DNA of 63,892 bases from positions 1-63,892 of the forward strand of contig NZ_LAIR01000001.1 of the NCBI RefSeq assembly GCF_001247745.1. Direction: 5' to 3'. The position numbers and the translations under genes were made by a program. The notes beneath the pieces are model-generated. The model saw only the letters and a program-made list of their open reading frames with translations, made no database searches and was not told where the DNA came from. The DNA comes from Luteipulveratus halotolerans. Lineage in GTDB: Bacteria > Actinomycetota > Actinomycetes > Actinomycetales > Dermatophilaceae. Positions 30,555-39,071 of the stretch are shown piece after piece (the stretch's first letter is position 1; each line of letters starts with the position of its first letter).

Positions 30555-32262
30555 GGTGAAGCAGGCGCCTTTCGACCCGGCGCAGGCGCCGCCGTTTCCG
30601 GTTCTGTCGCTGGAGGTGCGCCGTGGCGAGGACGGCCTGGGCTCTGTGTGGCTGGACGGGGAGCGTGTCGCGGCCGGGCCTACGGGAGACGGTGGGTTGT
30701 ACCGCGCTGGGTTGGCCGCTGCGGGGGAGCGCGCGGCCGAGCGTGAGGGGTCGTTGAAGCTCATCCGGGTCTTGGCGATCGCGGATGACGGCGACCGGAC
30801 TGAGCTCGTGGTTGACGCAGAGGGGCGCCCGTTCCCGGTGTCACAGTCCGCCTCGGGTGGTCGACTCAGTCGCGCCGGTGCTGGATGGGCTGGGTTGGAG
30901 CGTCGGCAGAAGTTCGCCGCGGCGGGAGCTGCAGTGGTGTTCGCGCTGTCGGGTGGTGCGCTTATCGGGATCGCGTGGCCGAAGTCCGATGGCGGGCTGG
31001 CCCCGGCTCGGACGACGGCGACGGCAAGACCGCGGCCGGCGCAACCGACGCCAACGCAGCTGCCGGTCCTGGATCCGGCTGGCCGGGTCAGCACAGCTGC
31101 GTGGTCGGTCGGGCCGTTGGTATCGCGGTCGGCGCCGGTGGTTGCCGCTGGCGGCCGGGTGGTGACGGTGCTGGACGGCGGCGCGTTGGTCGGTGTTGAT
31201 GCGCGCACGTCGGGCGTGGTGTGGCGGGTGCCGCTGGGCCGCGGCTCACGGCAGGTCGACTTGTCGGTCTCGTCGGCAGACGGGCAGGACCTGGTCACGG
31301 CGATCACGTCATCGCGGGCGGTCACGGTCAACGGTGCGTCCGGCGCGGTGGTATTCGACCGTGGTGTGGGCCGCGGCGATGAGGCGGTCTCGACCCCGCT
31401 CGGTGTCGTCATTCGCCGTGGTGAGGTCTCGGCACAGATGCGTACGCCGTCCGGCCAGTGGGTGACGCGCGCGGTGCCTCCAGCCTCGGAACCGGTGGCT
31501 CCGTGGGGCTCGGACCTGCTGAGTGTGAACGCGATGGGCCAGTGGTGGCGGGTGACCTCCGATCGAGTCTCGCCCGCGGCCAAGCAGCTACCGTCCCCGG
31601 CTGCCGGTGCGCGACCGCGGGGCGTGCTGGGCTCGTCCGGGTCGGGGCTGCTGTTCGCGTGGACGTCCAAGGACGGGAAGCGACAGCTGGTGCAGCAGTA
31701 CGCATGGGGTGATCTGACCCGACCGGTGAAGACGGTCACGGCGGGCCGCCCCGGCTCGGGTGCACTGTCAAAGGACGCCCTGCGGTGGTCGGGCGATGGG
31801 ACCTGGTTCGTGCTGGACCAGTCCCTGGTCAACCTCGCCACCGGCAAGGTGGTGACGCTGCCTGCGGACTGGGCGACCGAGACGGTCCTGACCGACCGGG
31901 CGTATGCGACTCCCACGACCGCGGGGGTTCGCATGGTCACTCGTGATGGCGGGATCAGCACGGATCCGATCCCGGACGCTTCGTCTGACCACGTGGGTAT
32001 GCCGTCGGCGCAGCTGGGCTCGCTGGGCCTGGTGGTAGCCCCCGGTGGCGACGGCGACAGGCTGTTCGCGGTCACTCTTGCGACCGCCGCTGCCGCCACG
32101 CCGACACCTGCGCCCTCGAGCGCGACGAAGACACCGGCGAAGCCTGCGCCGTCGACCTCGACCGGGAAGACGAGCACGCCCGCACCGACCAAGCCCAAGC
32201 CCAAGAGTCCACCGAAGAGCACGCCCGCACCGACCAAGCCCAAGCCTGCGAGCACGAAGTGA
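30547..32262 (+). CDS. Membrane-anchored beta-propeller-like protein with proline-rich tail
   Basis: I use the ATG at 30547, which overlaps the previous stop. The 571-residue product has about 115 cytoplasmic residues, one span (about 118-138, FAAAGAAVVFALSGGALIG), a large extracellular part with repeated strand units like VVTVLDGGALVGVDARTSGV (a PQQ/WD-like propeller pattern), and a C-terminal T/P/K-rich region with two TSTPAPTKPKPK-like repeats that may cross the wall. Probably a structural part of the mating channel. Confidence 0.6.
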   Translation: MSEVKQAPFDPAQAPPFPVLSLEVRRGEDGLGSVWLDGERVAAGPTGDGGLYRAGLAAAGERAAEREGSLKLIRVLAIADDGDRTELVVDAEGRPFPVSQSASGGRLSRAGAGWAGLERRQKFAAAGAAVVFALSGGALIGIAWPKSDGGLAPARTTATARPRPAQPTPTQLPVLDPAGRVSTAAWSVGPLVSRSAPVVAAGGRVVTVLDGGALVGVDARTSGVVWRVPLGRGSRQVDLSVSSADGQDLVTAITSSRAVTVNGASGAVVFDRGVGRGDEAVSTPLGVVIRRGEVSAQMRTPSGQWVTRAVPPASEPVAPWGSDLLSVNAMGQWWRVTSDRVSPAAKQLPSPAAGARPRGVLGSSGSGLLFAWTSKDGKRQLVQQYAWGDLTRPVKTVTAGRPGSGALSKDALRWSGDGTWFVLDQSLVNLATGKVVTLPADWATETVLTDRAYATPTTAGVRMVTRDGGISTDPIPDASSDHVGMPSAQLGSLGLVVAPGGDGDRLFAVTLATAAAATPTPAPSSATKTPAKPAPSTSTGKTSTPAPTKPKPKSPPKSTPAPTKPKPASTK

Positions 32263-33332
32263 AGGCGGTCGTGGCGGTCGTGGGCGGGCTGGTGGTGCTG
32301 CCGGTGCTGTTGGTCGCTGTCCTCTTCGGTGGAGCGGTCGGCCCGCAGCAGGAGCTGCTCAGCGGAGCGGGCGCCGGCGTCGGCGCCGGGGTGGGCGGCG
32401 CTCTGCGGGCTGGCAGCGTGCCGAAGGAGCTCGTCCCGGCGATCAACAAGGCGGCGAGCATGTGCCCCGAGATCTCGCCGGCTCTGATCGCGGCGCAGAT
32501 CGAGAACGAGAGCCAGTTCCGCAACGTTCGATCCCCCGCGGGCGCGCAGGGGTACTCGCAGTTCATGCCGGGGACGTGGGCCGCGGTGGGGAAGGACTAC
32601 TCAGGCGACGGTGTCGCCGACGTGCACAACCCGCTGGACTCGATCCCTTCGCAGGGTGACTACCTGTGCCAGGTGATCGGCATGGTCAAGCGCTGGAAGG
32701 CCCAAGGCGTCGTGACCGGCGACGTGGTGCGCCACGGCCTGACCGGTTACAACGGTGGCCCCGGAGTGGTGCGCCGGTACAACGGACCGATCCCGGGCGA
32801 CCGCGAGTCGATGAACTACGCGCGCAACATCCTCGCGCGAGTCCCGCACTTCGCGGCTGAGCTGGCCAACCCCGGTGGTGGCGCCGGTGCGGTGTCCGGT
32901 CATTTCGCGAATCCCCTTGGGACGCAGGCGTATCGGATCACCTCACGGCCAGGCAAGCGCGGTGCGCCGTGTGCGGGCTGCTCGACCGATCACAAGGGCC
33001 TGGACATGGCCTTGCCGATCGGCTCGACGGTGTTCTCCGGCTGCGACGGTCGCGTGCTGCGCGTCTCGGGCCATCTCGGCGGCCTGGGTAAGGGAACGAT
33101 CGTCGACTGCGGCGGGGGGATCCGCACCTACTACGGGCACCAGTCCGTGCAGAGCGTGACGGCCGGCCAGTCGGTCAAGGCCGGGCAGCCCATCGGCAAG
33201 TCCGGCAACACCGGTAACTCATCGGGCCCTCACCTGCACTTCGAGCTGCACAGCGGCGCGGGTGAGTCGTACTTCTCCGGCGACGTGGAGGACCCCGTCG
33301 CGTGGATGGCAACCAAGGGAGTGAAGTTGTGA
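32259..33332 (+). CDS. Bifunctional wall hydrolase: lytic transglycosylase plus M23 peptidase
   Basis: GTG overlapping the previous stop. One N-terminal span (residues 4-24), then an SLT domain with E84 in IENESQF, GYSQFMPGTW and LTGYNGGPGVV, then an M23 (LytM) domain with H245 and D249 in HKGLDMALP and H325/H327 in GPHLHFEL, all catalytic residues present. SLT cuts glycan strands and M23 cuts cross-links. In conjugation such enzymes open the wall for the channel (VirB1-like). 357 residues. Confidence 0.9.
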   Translation: MKAVVAVVGGLVVLPVLLVAVLFGGAVGPQQELLSGAGAGVGAGVGGALRAGSVPKELVPAINKAASMCPEISPALIAAQIENESQFRNVRSPAGAQGYSQFMPGTWAAVGKDYSGDGVADVHNPLDSIPSQGDYLCQVIGMVKRWKAQGVVTGDVVRHGLTGYNGGPGVVRRYNGPIPGDRESMNYARNILARVPHFAAELANPGGGAGAVSGHFANPLGTQAYRITSRPGKRGAPCAGCSTDHKGLDMALPIGSTVFSGCDGRVLRVSGHLGGLGKGTIVDCGGGIRTYYGHQSVQSVTAGQSVKAGQPIGKSGNTGNSSGPHLHFELHSGAGESYFSGDVEDPVAWMATKGVKL

Positions 33333-34018
33333 GAACACATCTGAGTCGTCGTGGCGTGCGCGTCATGGCTGTGGCATCGGTCGTGGCGCTGGCGGTGAGC
33401 GCGTGCGGTTCGGGCGATGACCAGGCGTCGACCACCTCCAGCACGCCGGCCAGGACCAGCGCACCGAGCACGGTGAGCCCCACTCCCTCGGGTCGGGCGA
33501 GCGGCTGGACGCTGCCGACCTCTGGCCCCGCATGGTCGCCGTCGGCCCGGTACACACCGCCTCCGGCACCTCCGAAGACCGCGCCGCGCGGTCTGAAGCT
33601 GGGCAAGGTCGACATGACGAACCTGACGCAGGTCTGCGAGGCGTACCTGCGGACCGTGAACGCCTGGGACACCCGTATCGACACACACCCGGATGACGCC
33701 GGTGTGCGTGCGGCGAAGTACACGGCCGGCGTGCTGCGCAGCGGGCTGCTGTCCCCGCAGCCGGGTGGGGGAGCGGGCGACTTCCTGGCTGCGCAGGCGG
33801 CGGGCAAGGGCTACTCCACTGTCAGCAACCTCTACGCGATCGAGGGCGACAGCACCCCGGCCGGCGAGCAGGGCAGCTGCGGATACGAGGTCACCACCAG
33901 TGTTCTGGCCGGCGACGGCAAGAAGAAGGCCGCGCGCGACCTGGACGTCATCACCACGCTGAGCGCCCACCGCCAGCCGAGCGGGGCCTGGCTGATCACG
34001 AACGAGGAGAGCGACTGA
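33329..34018 (+). CDS. Lipoprotein of the transfer operon
   Basis: GTG overlapping the previous stop. The N-terminus VMAVASVVALAVSACGSG is a lipoprotein signal with lipobox VSAC. A T/S/P-rich linker follows, then a domain of about 130 residues (LTQVCEAYLRTVNAWDTRID through CGYEVTTSVLAG) that resembles small accessory domains of transfer operons. It is likely anchored outside the membrane next to the wall hydrolase. 229 residues; no named family. Confidence 0.65.
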   Translation: MRTHLSRRGVRVMAVASVVALAVSACGSGDDQASTTSSTPARTSAPSTVSPTPSGRASGWTLPTSGPAWSPSARYTPPPAPPKTAPRGLKLGKVDMTNLTQVCEAYLRTVNAWDTRIDTHPDDAGVRAAKYTAGVLRSGLLSPQPGGGAGDFLAAQAAGKGYSTVSNLYAIEGDSTPAGEQGSCGYEVTTSVLAGDGKKKAARDLDVITTLSAHRQPSGAWLITNEESD

Positions 34019-34701
34019 TGGCAACCAGGGCACCAGTGACGAACCCGTGGCTGGAAGCAACCGACCTCGACCAGGACGACGCAGTCCAGGCCGAACCAGA
34101 GCAGAACCAGGACGGGCACCCTGAGCACGACGCGGTGCTCGGCGAGCAGACCGCACACCGTGGCCCACGGGTCCCGCTGCACGGTGGCCGCACCGCGCAG
34201 GAGCACTCCCTGACACCGACACCCGTCAGCGGGCTGACCGTGATCGGTCTGCACGGCGGAGCAGGGACCTCGACCCTCTCGCAACTCCTGGGCGAGGAGG
34301 TCACCGAGCCGGCCCGGGTGGCACAGCCGCCGCTGACCTGGCTCCAAGACGGCCAGAACGACCAGATCGGCACGTTCGTCGCGGTTGCGCGCCTGCACGC
34401 GGTCGGCCTCGCGGCGACCGAGTCTCTGGCCCGGGTCTGGTCGGCCGGGGACCTGACCGACACCGCACGCCTGCTGGGCGTCGTGCTGGTCGACGACGGC
34501 CCGAAGCCCACCAAGGACCAGCTCCGCCAGGCGAAGCGGCTGGCGGGCGTGCTGCCGATGACGTGGCGCATCCCGTGGGTGGAGGCCTGGCGCACCTGCC
34601 AGCCCGAGGACCTCGCCGACCCGCACGCACCGAAGGCACCCCGGCGGGTGCACGCCACCACCAAGAACATCCGCAGCGCACACCGCGCCGCGGGCCACTG
34701 A
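34018..34701 (+). CDS. P-loop-like protein of the transfer operon (DUF6668-like)
   Basis: The start overlaps the previous stop by one base. After an acidic disordered 70 residues comes GLTVIGLHGGAGTSTLSQLL, a degenerate Walker A without the usual GK(S/T), then LARVWSAGDLTDTARLLGVV and a basic C-terminus. I associate this with DUF6668, found beside SCO6880-type genes; the name is from memory. It may bind nucleotide weakly or not at all. Confidence 0.55.
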   Translation: MATRAPVTNPWLEATDLDQDDAVQAEPEQNQDGHPEHDAVLGEQTAHRGPRVPLHGGRTAQEHSLTPTPVSGLTVIGLHGGAGTSTLSQLLGEEVTEPARVAQPPLTWLQDGQNDQIGTFVAVARLHAVGLAATESLARVWSAGDLTDTARLLGVVLVDDGPKPTKDQLRQAKRLAGVLPMTWRIPWVEAWRTCQPEDLADPHAPKAPRRVHATTKNIRSAHRAAGH

Positions 34702-34714
34702 AAGGGAGGAACCC

Positions 34715-35011
34715 ATGAGCATCAACGCACTGACCACGAACCACCTCGCCGCTGCTGCGCCGGCGGCGCCGAACCCGACACCGGTCGATCTGCCGGAGGT
34801 CACCGGCGGGCTGGACACCCTGCTGGGGATCCTCGCCACGATCGGCCCGTACGCCTTCCTCGGCGGCATCATGCTCGGCGCAATCTGGCTGGTAGCAGGC
34901 ATGTTCGGCCACGGCGAGCTCAAGGGTGCGAAGTTCATCTTCATCGCGATCGTCGCGGCCATCATCTTCGGCGCCGCTGGCTCCGTGCTGAGCCTGTTCA
35001 CCGACTACTGA
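34715..35011 (+). CDS. VirB2/TrbC-like pilin-type membrane protein
   Basis: 98 residues, GGGAGG before the ATG. After a 35-residue leader with alanine and proline there are two hydrophobic spans (about 42-62 and 72-94) joined by a short polar loop (HGELKGAK). The size and two-span layout match VirB2/TrbC pilins and their Gram-positive counterparts. Confidence 0.6.
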   Translation: MSINALTTNHLAAAAPAAPNPTPVDLPEVTGGLDTLLGILATIGPYAFLGGIMLGAIWLVAGMFGHGELKGAKFIFIAIVAAIIFGAAGSVLSLFTDY

Positions 35012-35068
35012 TCCGCCTCACGGCGCACATGAGCGAAAACCAGCACACCTCAAGGGAAGGACAGGCCG

Positions 35069-35848
35069 ATGCGACTTGGCCGAAGCGGTAACGAGAAGGA
35101 CAACGAGGATCCCAAGCCTGCCGCGTCCGGGTACGGGCGCGCGTGGACGGTCTCAGCCGGCGTGCTCGCTCTGGTGGTGCTGATGGGCATTGGCGGCGGC
35201 GTGGCTCGCTTCCTGGCGGATGACGACCCCCAGGAGGCGGTCCAGCCGGCGACCACCACGAGCGCACCCGCTCCGGCTCCTGGTGCAACTCCAGGCGGTA
35301 CGGCGGGCCCGTGCCCGAACGCGCCGACGGGACGCGACGGTGGCAGCGAGCTGCCCGTGGCGGCACCGAAGACGACGTGGGACCAGTTCGGCGGTGGAGC
35401 GCTGCTGGTGCCCTCCACCGATGCCGGCCCGATGGTGCGCACTGACACGCTGCGCCGCTGCTACGCCCACACCCCGTTGGGCGCGTTCACCTCGGCGACG
35501 AACACCGTCATGGGCATCAACGGCACACCCGCGGTGGCCACGGTGATGCTGCAGAACCAGCTGACGCCCGGCCCGGCCCGAGACCGGTACCTCAAGGCGC
35601 CCGGCGGCACCGACGCCAACACCGCCCGACAGTTCCGGGTGGTCGGGGCACGCGTGCTGAGCTACACCCCGGCCAGGGCGCTGACCGAGGTCGTGATGGA
35701 CCTCGGCGGAATGGACGGGGTCCAGGTCACCATCACCGCGCCGATGGTGTGGTCCGGCGGTGACTGGAAGCTCGACGGCACCGACACCACCCAGCCGCGG
35801 CGCAGCACCAGCCTCGATGGTTTCGTGCGCTGGGAGGCCGGCCGATGA
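35069..35848 (+). CDS. VirB8/TcpC-like bitopic membrane protein
   Basis: The 259-residue protein has one span at residues 28-48, a T/A/P linker and an extracellular domain with DTLRRCYAHTPLGAFTSATN and a C-terminal strand-rich part (VQVTITAPMVWSGGDWKLDG). This is the layout of VirB8-like (NTF2-fold) components of Gram-positive transfer channels. It overlaps the next gene (ATGA). Confidence 0.6.
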   Translation: MRLGRSGNEKDNEDPKPAASGYGRAWTVSAGVLALVVLMGIGGGVARFLADDDPQEAVQPATTTSAPAPAPGATPGGTAGPCPNAPTGRDGGSELPVAAPKTTWDQFGGGALLVPSTDAGPMVRTDTLRRCYAHTPLGAFTSATNTVMGINGTPAVATVMLQNQLTPGPARDRYLKAPGGTDANTARQFRVVGARVLSYTPARALTEVVMDLGGMDGVQVTITAPMVWSGGDWKLDGTDTTQPRRSTSLDGFVRWEAGR

Positions 35849-37539
35849 TGCAGGCACCGCCCACCGGCTGGACGGACTGGATCGGCTGCGCGACCGGGAA
35901 TCTGGTCGGGTGCGTTGGAGCCGGAGGCGATGCCAAGGACGCCATCAAGGGAGCCGCCTCGAGCGCGGCCGGGTCGGCGTTCGAAGGCATGGTGAAGTCG
36001 TTCCTTGAGTCGACCGTGAGGGTCTTGGAGGTCTTGTCGACCTTCTGGATGAAGGTGCCCGACCCGAAGGTCGCCAACCAAGACGTCAACTCAGCCAACG
36101 TCGGCAGCACCGAGCTCGCCGGGGCGCTGGCGCACATCACGACGAGCATGGGGCCGTTCCTGGCGCTTCTGTCGGTGGGAATCATCATGATCCAGTGCTT
36201 GATGGCGGTGTTCAAGATGAGCGGCGAGCCGCTGCTGAGCATCGGACGTCAGCTGCTGGCCATCGTCGTTGTGCAGGGGTCGCTGGCCGCCGTGGTGCAG
36301 CTGGGGCTGCAGGCGACCAATGACTTCTCGGCGAAGATCCTCAACCTTCCCGGCCTGAGCGATCAGGGCCTGACCGGCCTGCTGACCGTGGTCGGTGCGA
36401 TGAACTCGAACACGCCGGCGCTGTGGCTGCTGCTGGCGATCTTGGCGATCCTCGGCTCACTGATGCAGCTGATCTTCATGCTCTTCCGCGGGCCGCTGAT
36501 CATCCTGCTGGTGATCGCGTGCCACGTCGCGGCCGCGACCGCAGCGGGCAAGGCGGGTCAGCAGCGCCTCACCCGTGCGGTGGGGCTGCTGACTTCGTTC
36601 ATCATCTACAAGGCGGTCGCGGCGATCATCTACGCCACCGGCTTCATGCTGATCTACGGCGTTGACGGCGACCCCGGTCAGAAGACCAGCGACACGATGA
36701 TGAACACCCTCTACGGGTTCACCATCGTGATCCTCGCCGCGATTGCGCTACCGGCGGTGATCAAGTTCGTCGACCCGATCGCCGGGTCCACCGGCTCAAG
36801 CCTGTTCTCCGGCGCGGTCGCGGCCGGCGCGATCGCGGGAGGCGCCGTGATGGTTGCCACTGGTGGCGCGTCGGCGGCCGGTGGCGGCGCGGCGGCAGCG
36901 GGTGCGGGCACGACCGGCACCACGGCGGCGACGACTGCTGGCCAGAGCACGGCCGGTACTGCCGCCACTGAAGGTGGTGGCGCGGCCGGTCCTGGCGGCG
37001 GCCCCGGTGGTGGTGGCGGCGACACCGGCGGCGGCGGCTCTGACGGCGCGGGCCCGTCCGGCAGTGGAGGCGGTAGCGAAGCAGGCATGCCGTCTGGTGG
37101 TGGTGGCGGCGAGTCCGGCACCGCTGATGCAGGCGGCGGTGACGGCGGGTCCGGCACCACCACCGGCGGTGAGGCGGCCGCACCGTCCGGCAGCGAGTCC
37201 GGCGCGGCCGGGGCGCCGGACGGCGGCACCGCCTCTGGCAAGGAGGACTCGGGTGGTTCGGGCACCGGTGACGGAGCCCGGTCGGGTGGCTCGAGCCGCG
37301 CCGGTGCGGGCACGCAGGCAAGCGGCGGCTCCGCCGATGCGGCCAGCGGTGGTGAGTCCGGGTCGGCGCCGACCGCATCGGGTGCAGAGCAGGCCTCGTC
37401 CGGGTCCACGTCCTCCAGTGGTGGCGGCAGTCGTCAGCTGCCGGCGTGGGCGAAGTCGGCCGGCCAGGCCGCACGCGCGGGCCGGAAGACACAGGAAGTG
37501 ACCGATGAGGCACTGGCAGCGGAAGGGGCGAACGCATGA
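35845..37539 (+). CDS. VirB6/TrbL-like polytopic channel protein
   Basis: 564 residues. About six hydrophobic spans lie between residues 90 and 330, including MGPFLALLSVGIIMIQCLMA and LWLLLAILAILGSLMQLIFM. Then comes a 200-residue glycine/serine/alanine-rich tail and a short basic end (AWAKSAGQAARAGRK). VirB6-like proteins form the inner-membrane part of the channel. The extreme low-complexity tail is unusual in length. Confidence 0.75.
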   Translation: MMQAPPTGWTDWIGCATGNLVGCVGAGGDAKDAIKGAASSAAGSAFEGMVKSFLESTVRVLEVLSTFWMKVPDPKVANQDVNSANVGSTELAGALAHITTSMGPFLALLSVGIIMIQCLMAVFKMSGEPLLSIGRQLLAIVVVQGSLAAVVQLGLQATNDFSAKILNLPGLSDQGLTGLLTVVGAMNSNTPALWLLLAILAILGSLMQLIFMLFRGPLIILLVIACHVAAATAAGKAGQQRLTRAVGLLTSFIIYKAVAAIIYATGFMLIYGVDGDPGQKTSDTMMNTLYGFTIVILAAIALPAVIKFVDPIAGSTGSSLFSGAVAAGAIAGGAVMVATGGASAAGGGAAAAGAGTTGTTAATTAGQSTAGTAATEGGGAAGPGGGPGGGGGDTGGGGSDGAGPSGSGGGSEAGMPSGGGGGESGTADAGGGDGGSGTTTGGEAAAPSGSESGAAGAPDGGTASGKEDSGGSGTGDGARSGGSSRAGAGTQASGGSADAASGGESGSAPTASGAEQASSGSTSSSGGGSRQLPAWAKSAGQAARAGRKTQEVTDEALAAEGANA

Positions 37540-39059
37540 CAACAGTTCAGGCAGCAGAGGCGACACGGTCCGGGGAGGACAACCGCCGCAGGTACGGCAA
37601 CTGGCGTCAGCTGGGGTTCAAGCTCTACGGGATCGGGCTGCTGCCTGGCGCAGCCGTGTTCTTGACCCTGGTCCTGGCGGTTTTCATGATCATGGTTCAC
37701 CAGTACCTCCTGATGCTGGGGCTGGTACTCCTCCTCGCCGTGGAGGTCCCGCTGCTGTGGCCCGCTCCTGAGGGTGCCCGCTACCAGCGGATCGGCCGCT
37801 GGGTCGCGTTCCGGGTGCTGCGCCGCAGCAAGGGCAACGTGCTCGCGCAGGGACCCACCGGCAAGACCAAGGACGGGCTCGTGCGGCTGCCCGGGCTGGG
37901 TGCCTCCACCCAGCTGAGCGAGCACCGCACCGCGCTCGGCGACGCGTTCGCGCTGCTGTCGTGGCCGAAGTCCAAGAGCGGGATGCACACCGTGGTGATG
38001 CAGGCTCACCCGACCGGCACGACGGGGCGGGATCAGTCCGACATCGACCGGATGGTGGCCCACCACGGCGGGCTGATGAAGCTCGCCGGCGAGCAGGGCG
38101 ACGTCGTCGGCATGGCGTGCATCGTGGAGACCGCACCGGACACCGGGCTGCGGCTGAAGGCCTCCACCGAGCGCGGCCGTAGCAAGGATGCGCCGGAGTA
38201 CTCCCAGGCGGTGCGCGAGGGCACCTTGGCGAAGGTGACTGTCGGCTCACCGTCGGTGAAGGGCTGGACGACGTTCTCGTTCAAGGGAACCGAGCACGGC
38301 AGCACCAAGAAGCTCCCCACACAGGCCGTCGCGGACGACCTCGCGACGCGGCTGCCGCATCTGCTGGGGGAAGCCCGGCTGACCGGCGCCGGCGACACCG
38401 CCCGCTGGTGCGATGCCCAGCAGGTCATCGACGACACCCGCTCGGCGTACGACCCTGCGGCGGCCTTCGACATCGAGAAGGCCCGGCTGCTTGGAGAGGG
38501 GACCGGACTGGCATGGACCGACGCCGGACCGGTGCATGCCCAGACCGAGTACACCGAGTACCACCACGACGGCGCGGTCTCGCGCACGTGGGTGTGGGTC
38601 CGGCCGCCGAAGGCACCGGAGACCGAGGACGTGATGCGGGCGCTGATCGCGCCGCACCCGCACATCCCACGCAAGCGCGTGAGCATCCAGTACCGGCCGC
38701 TGGCACCGGAGGTCTCCCAGGACCTGGCCGAGCAGGGCGTGAAGGAGACCCGGTTCTCCTGGACGCAGGCCGACAAGGCCCGCCACGACGCGAACTTCCA
38801 GTTCGCGAAGAAGGCCGAGCGTGAGGAGAACGAGGGCGCGGTGATGGTGCGGACCGCGGTGATGATCACGGTCACCGCGTTCAGCGACGAGGAGCTGAAG
38901 AGGGCAACCACCGCGGTACGCCAGCTGGCCAAGCGGGCACACCTGACGGTGCGGATCGCTAACGGAATGCAGGACACCGGGTTCATGCAGACGCTGCCTC
39001 TCGGGCTGGTGATCCCCGAGTTCCTGAACGTGCCGGACAACGTGCGCGACCAGATCTAG
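37536..39059 (+). CDS. SCO6880-family conjugation protein
   Basis: 507 residues with two N-terminal spans (about residues 30-72, VFLTLVLAVFMIMVHQYLLM) followed by a soluble domain (GRWVAFRVLRRSKGNV through FMQTLPLGLVIPEF). The family combines a PrgI/VirB3-like membrane part with the N-terminal part of VirB4. The separate ATPase part is the next gene. Coupled by ATGA overlap to the VirB6-like gene. Confidence 0.85.
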   Translation: MTTVQAAEATRSGEDNRRRYGNWRQLGFKLYGIGLLPGAAVFLTLVLAVFMIMVHQYLLMLGLVLLLAVEVPLLWPAPEGARYQRIGRWVAFRVLRRSKGNVLAQGPTGKTKDGLVRLPGLGASTQLSEHRTALGDAFALLSWPKSKSGMHTVVMQAHPTGTTGRDQSDIDRMVAHHGGLMKLAGEQGDVVGMACIVETAPDTGLRLKASTERGRSKDAPEYSQAVREGTLAKVTVGSPSVKGWTTFSFKGTEHGSTKKLPTQAVADDLATRLPHLLGEARLTGAGDTARWCDAQQVIDDTRSAYDPAAAFDIEKARLLGEGTGLAWTDAGPVHAQTEYTEYHHDGAVSRTWVWVRPPKAPETEDVMRALIAPHPHIPRKRVSIQYRPLAPEVSQDLAEQGVKETRFSWTQADKARHDANFQFAKKAEREENEGAVMVRTAVMITVTAFSDEELKRATTAVRQLAKRAHLTVRIANGMQDTGFMQTLPLGLVIPEFLNVPDNVRDQI

Positions 39060-39071
39060 GAGGCGGGGAAC

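Noticed and set aside
29730..32255. An 841-residue minus-strand frame opposite the transfer operon
   Set aside because: Long antisense frames are expected at this G+C content. The plus strand has recognisable proteins with coupled starts, and the antisense product is low-complexity.
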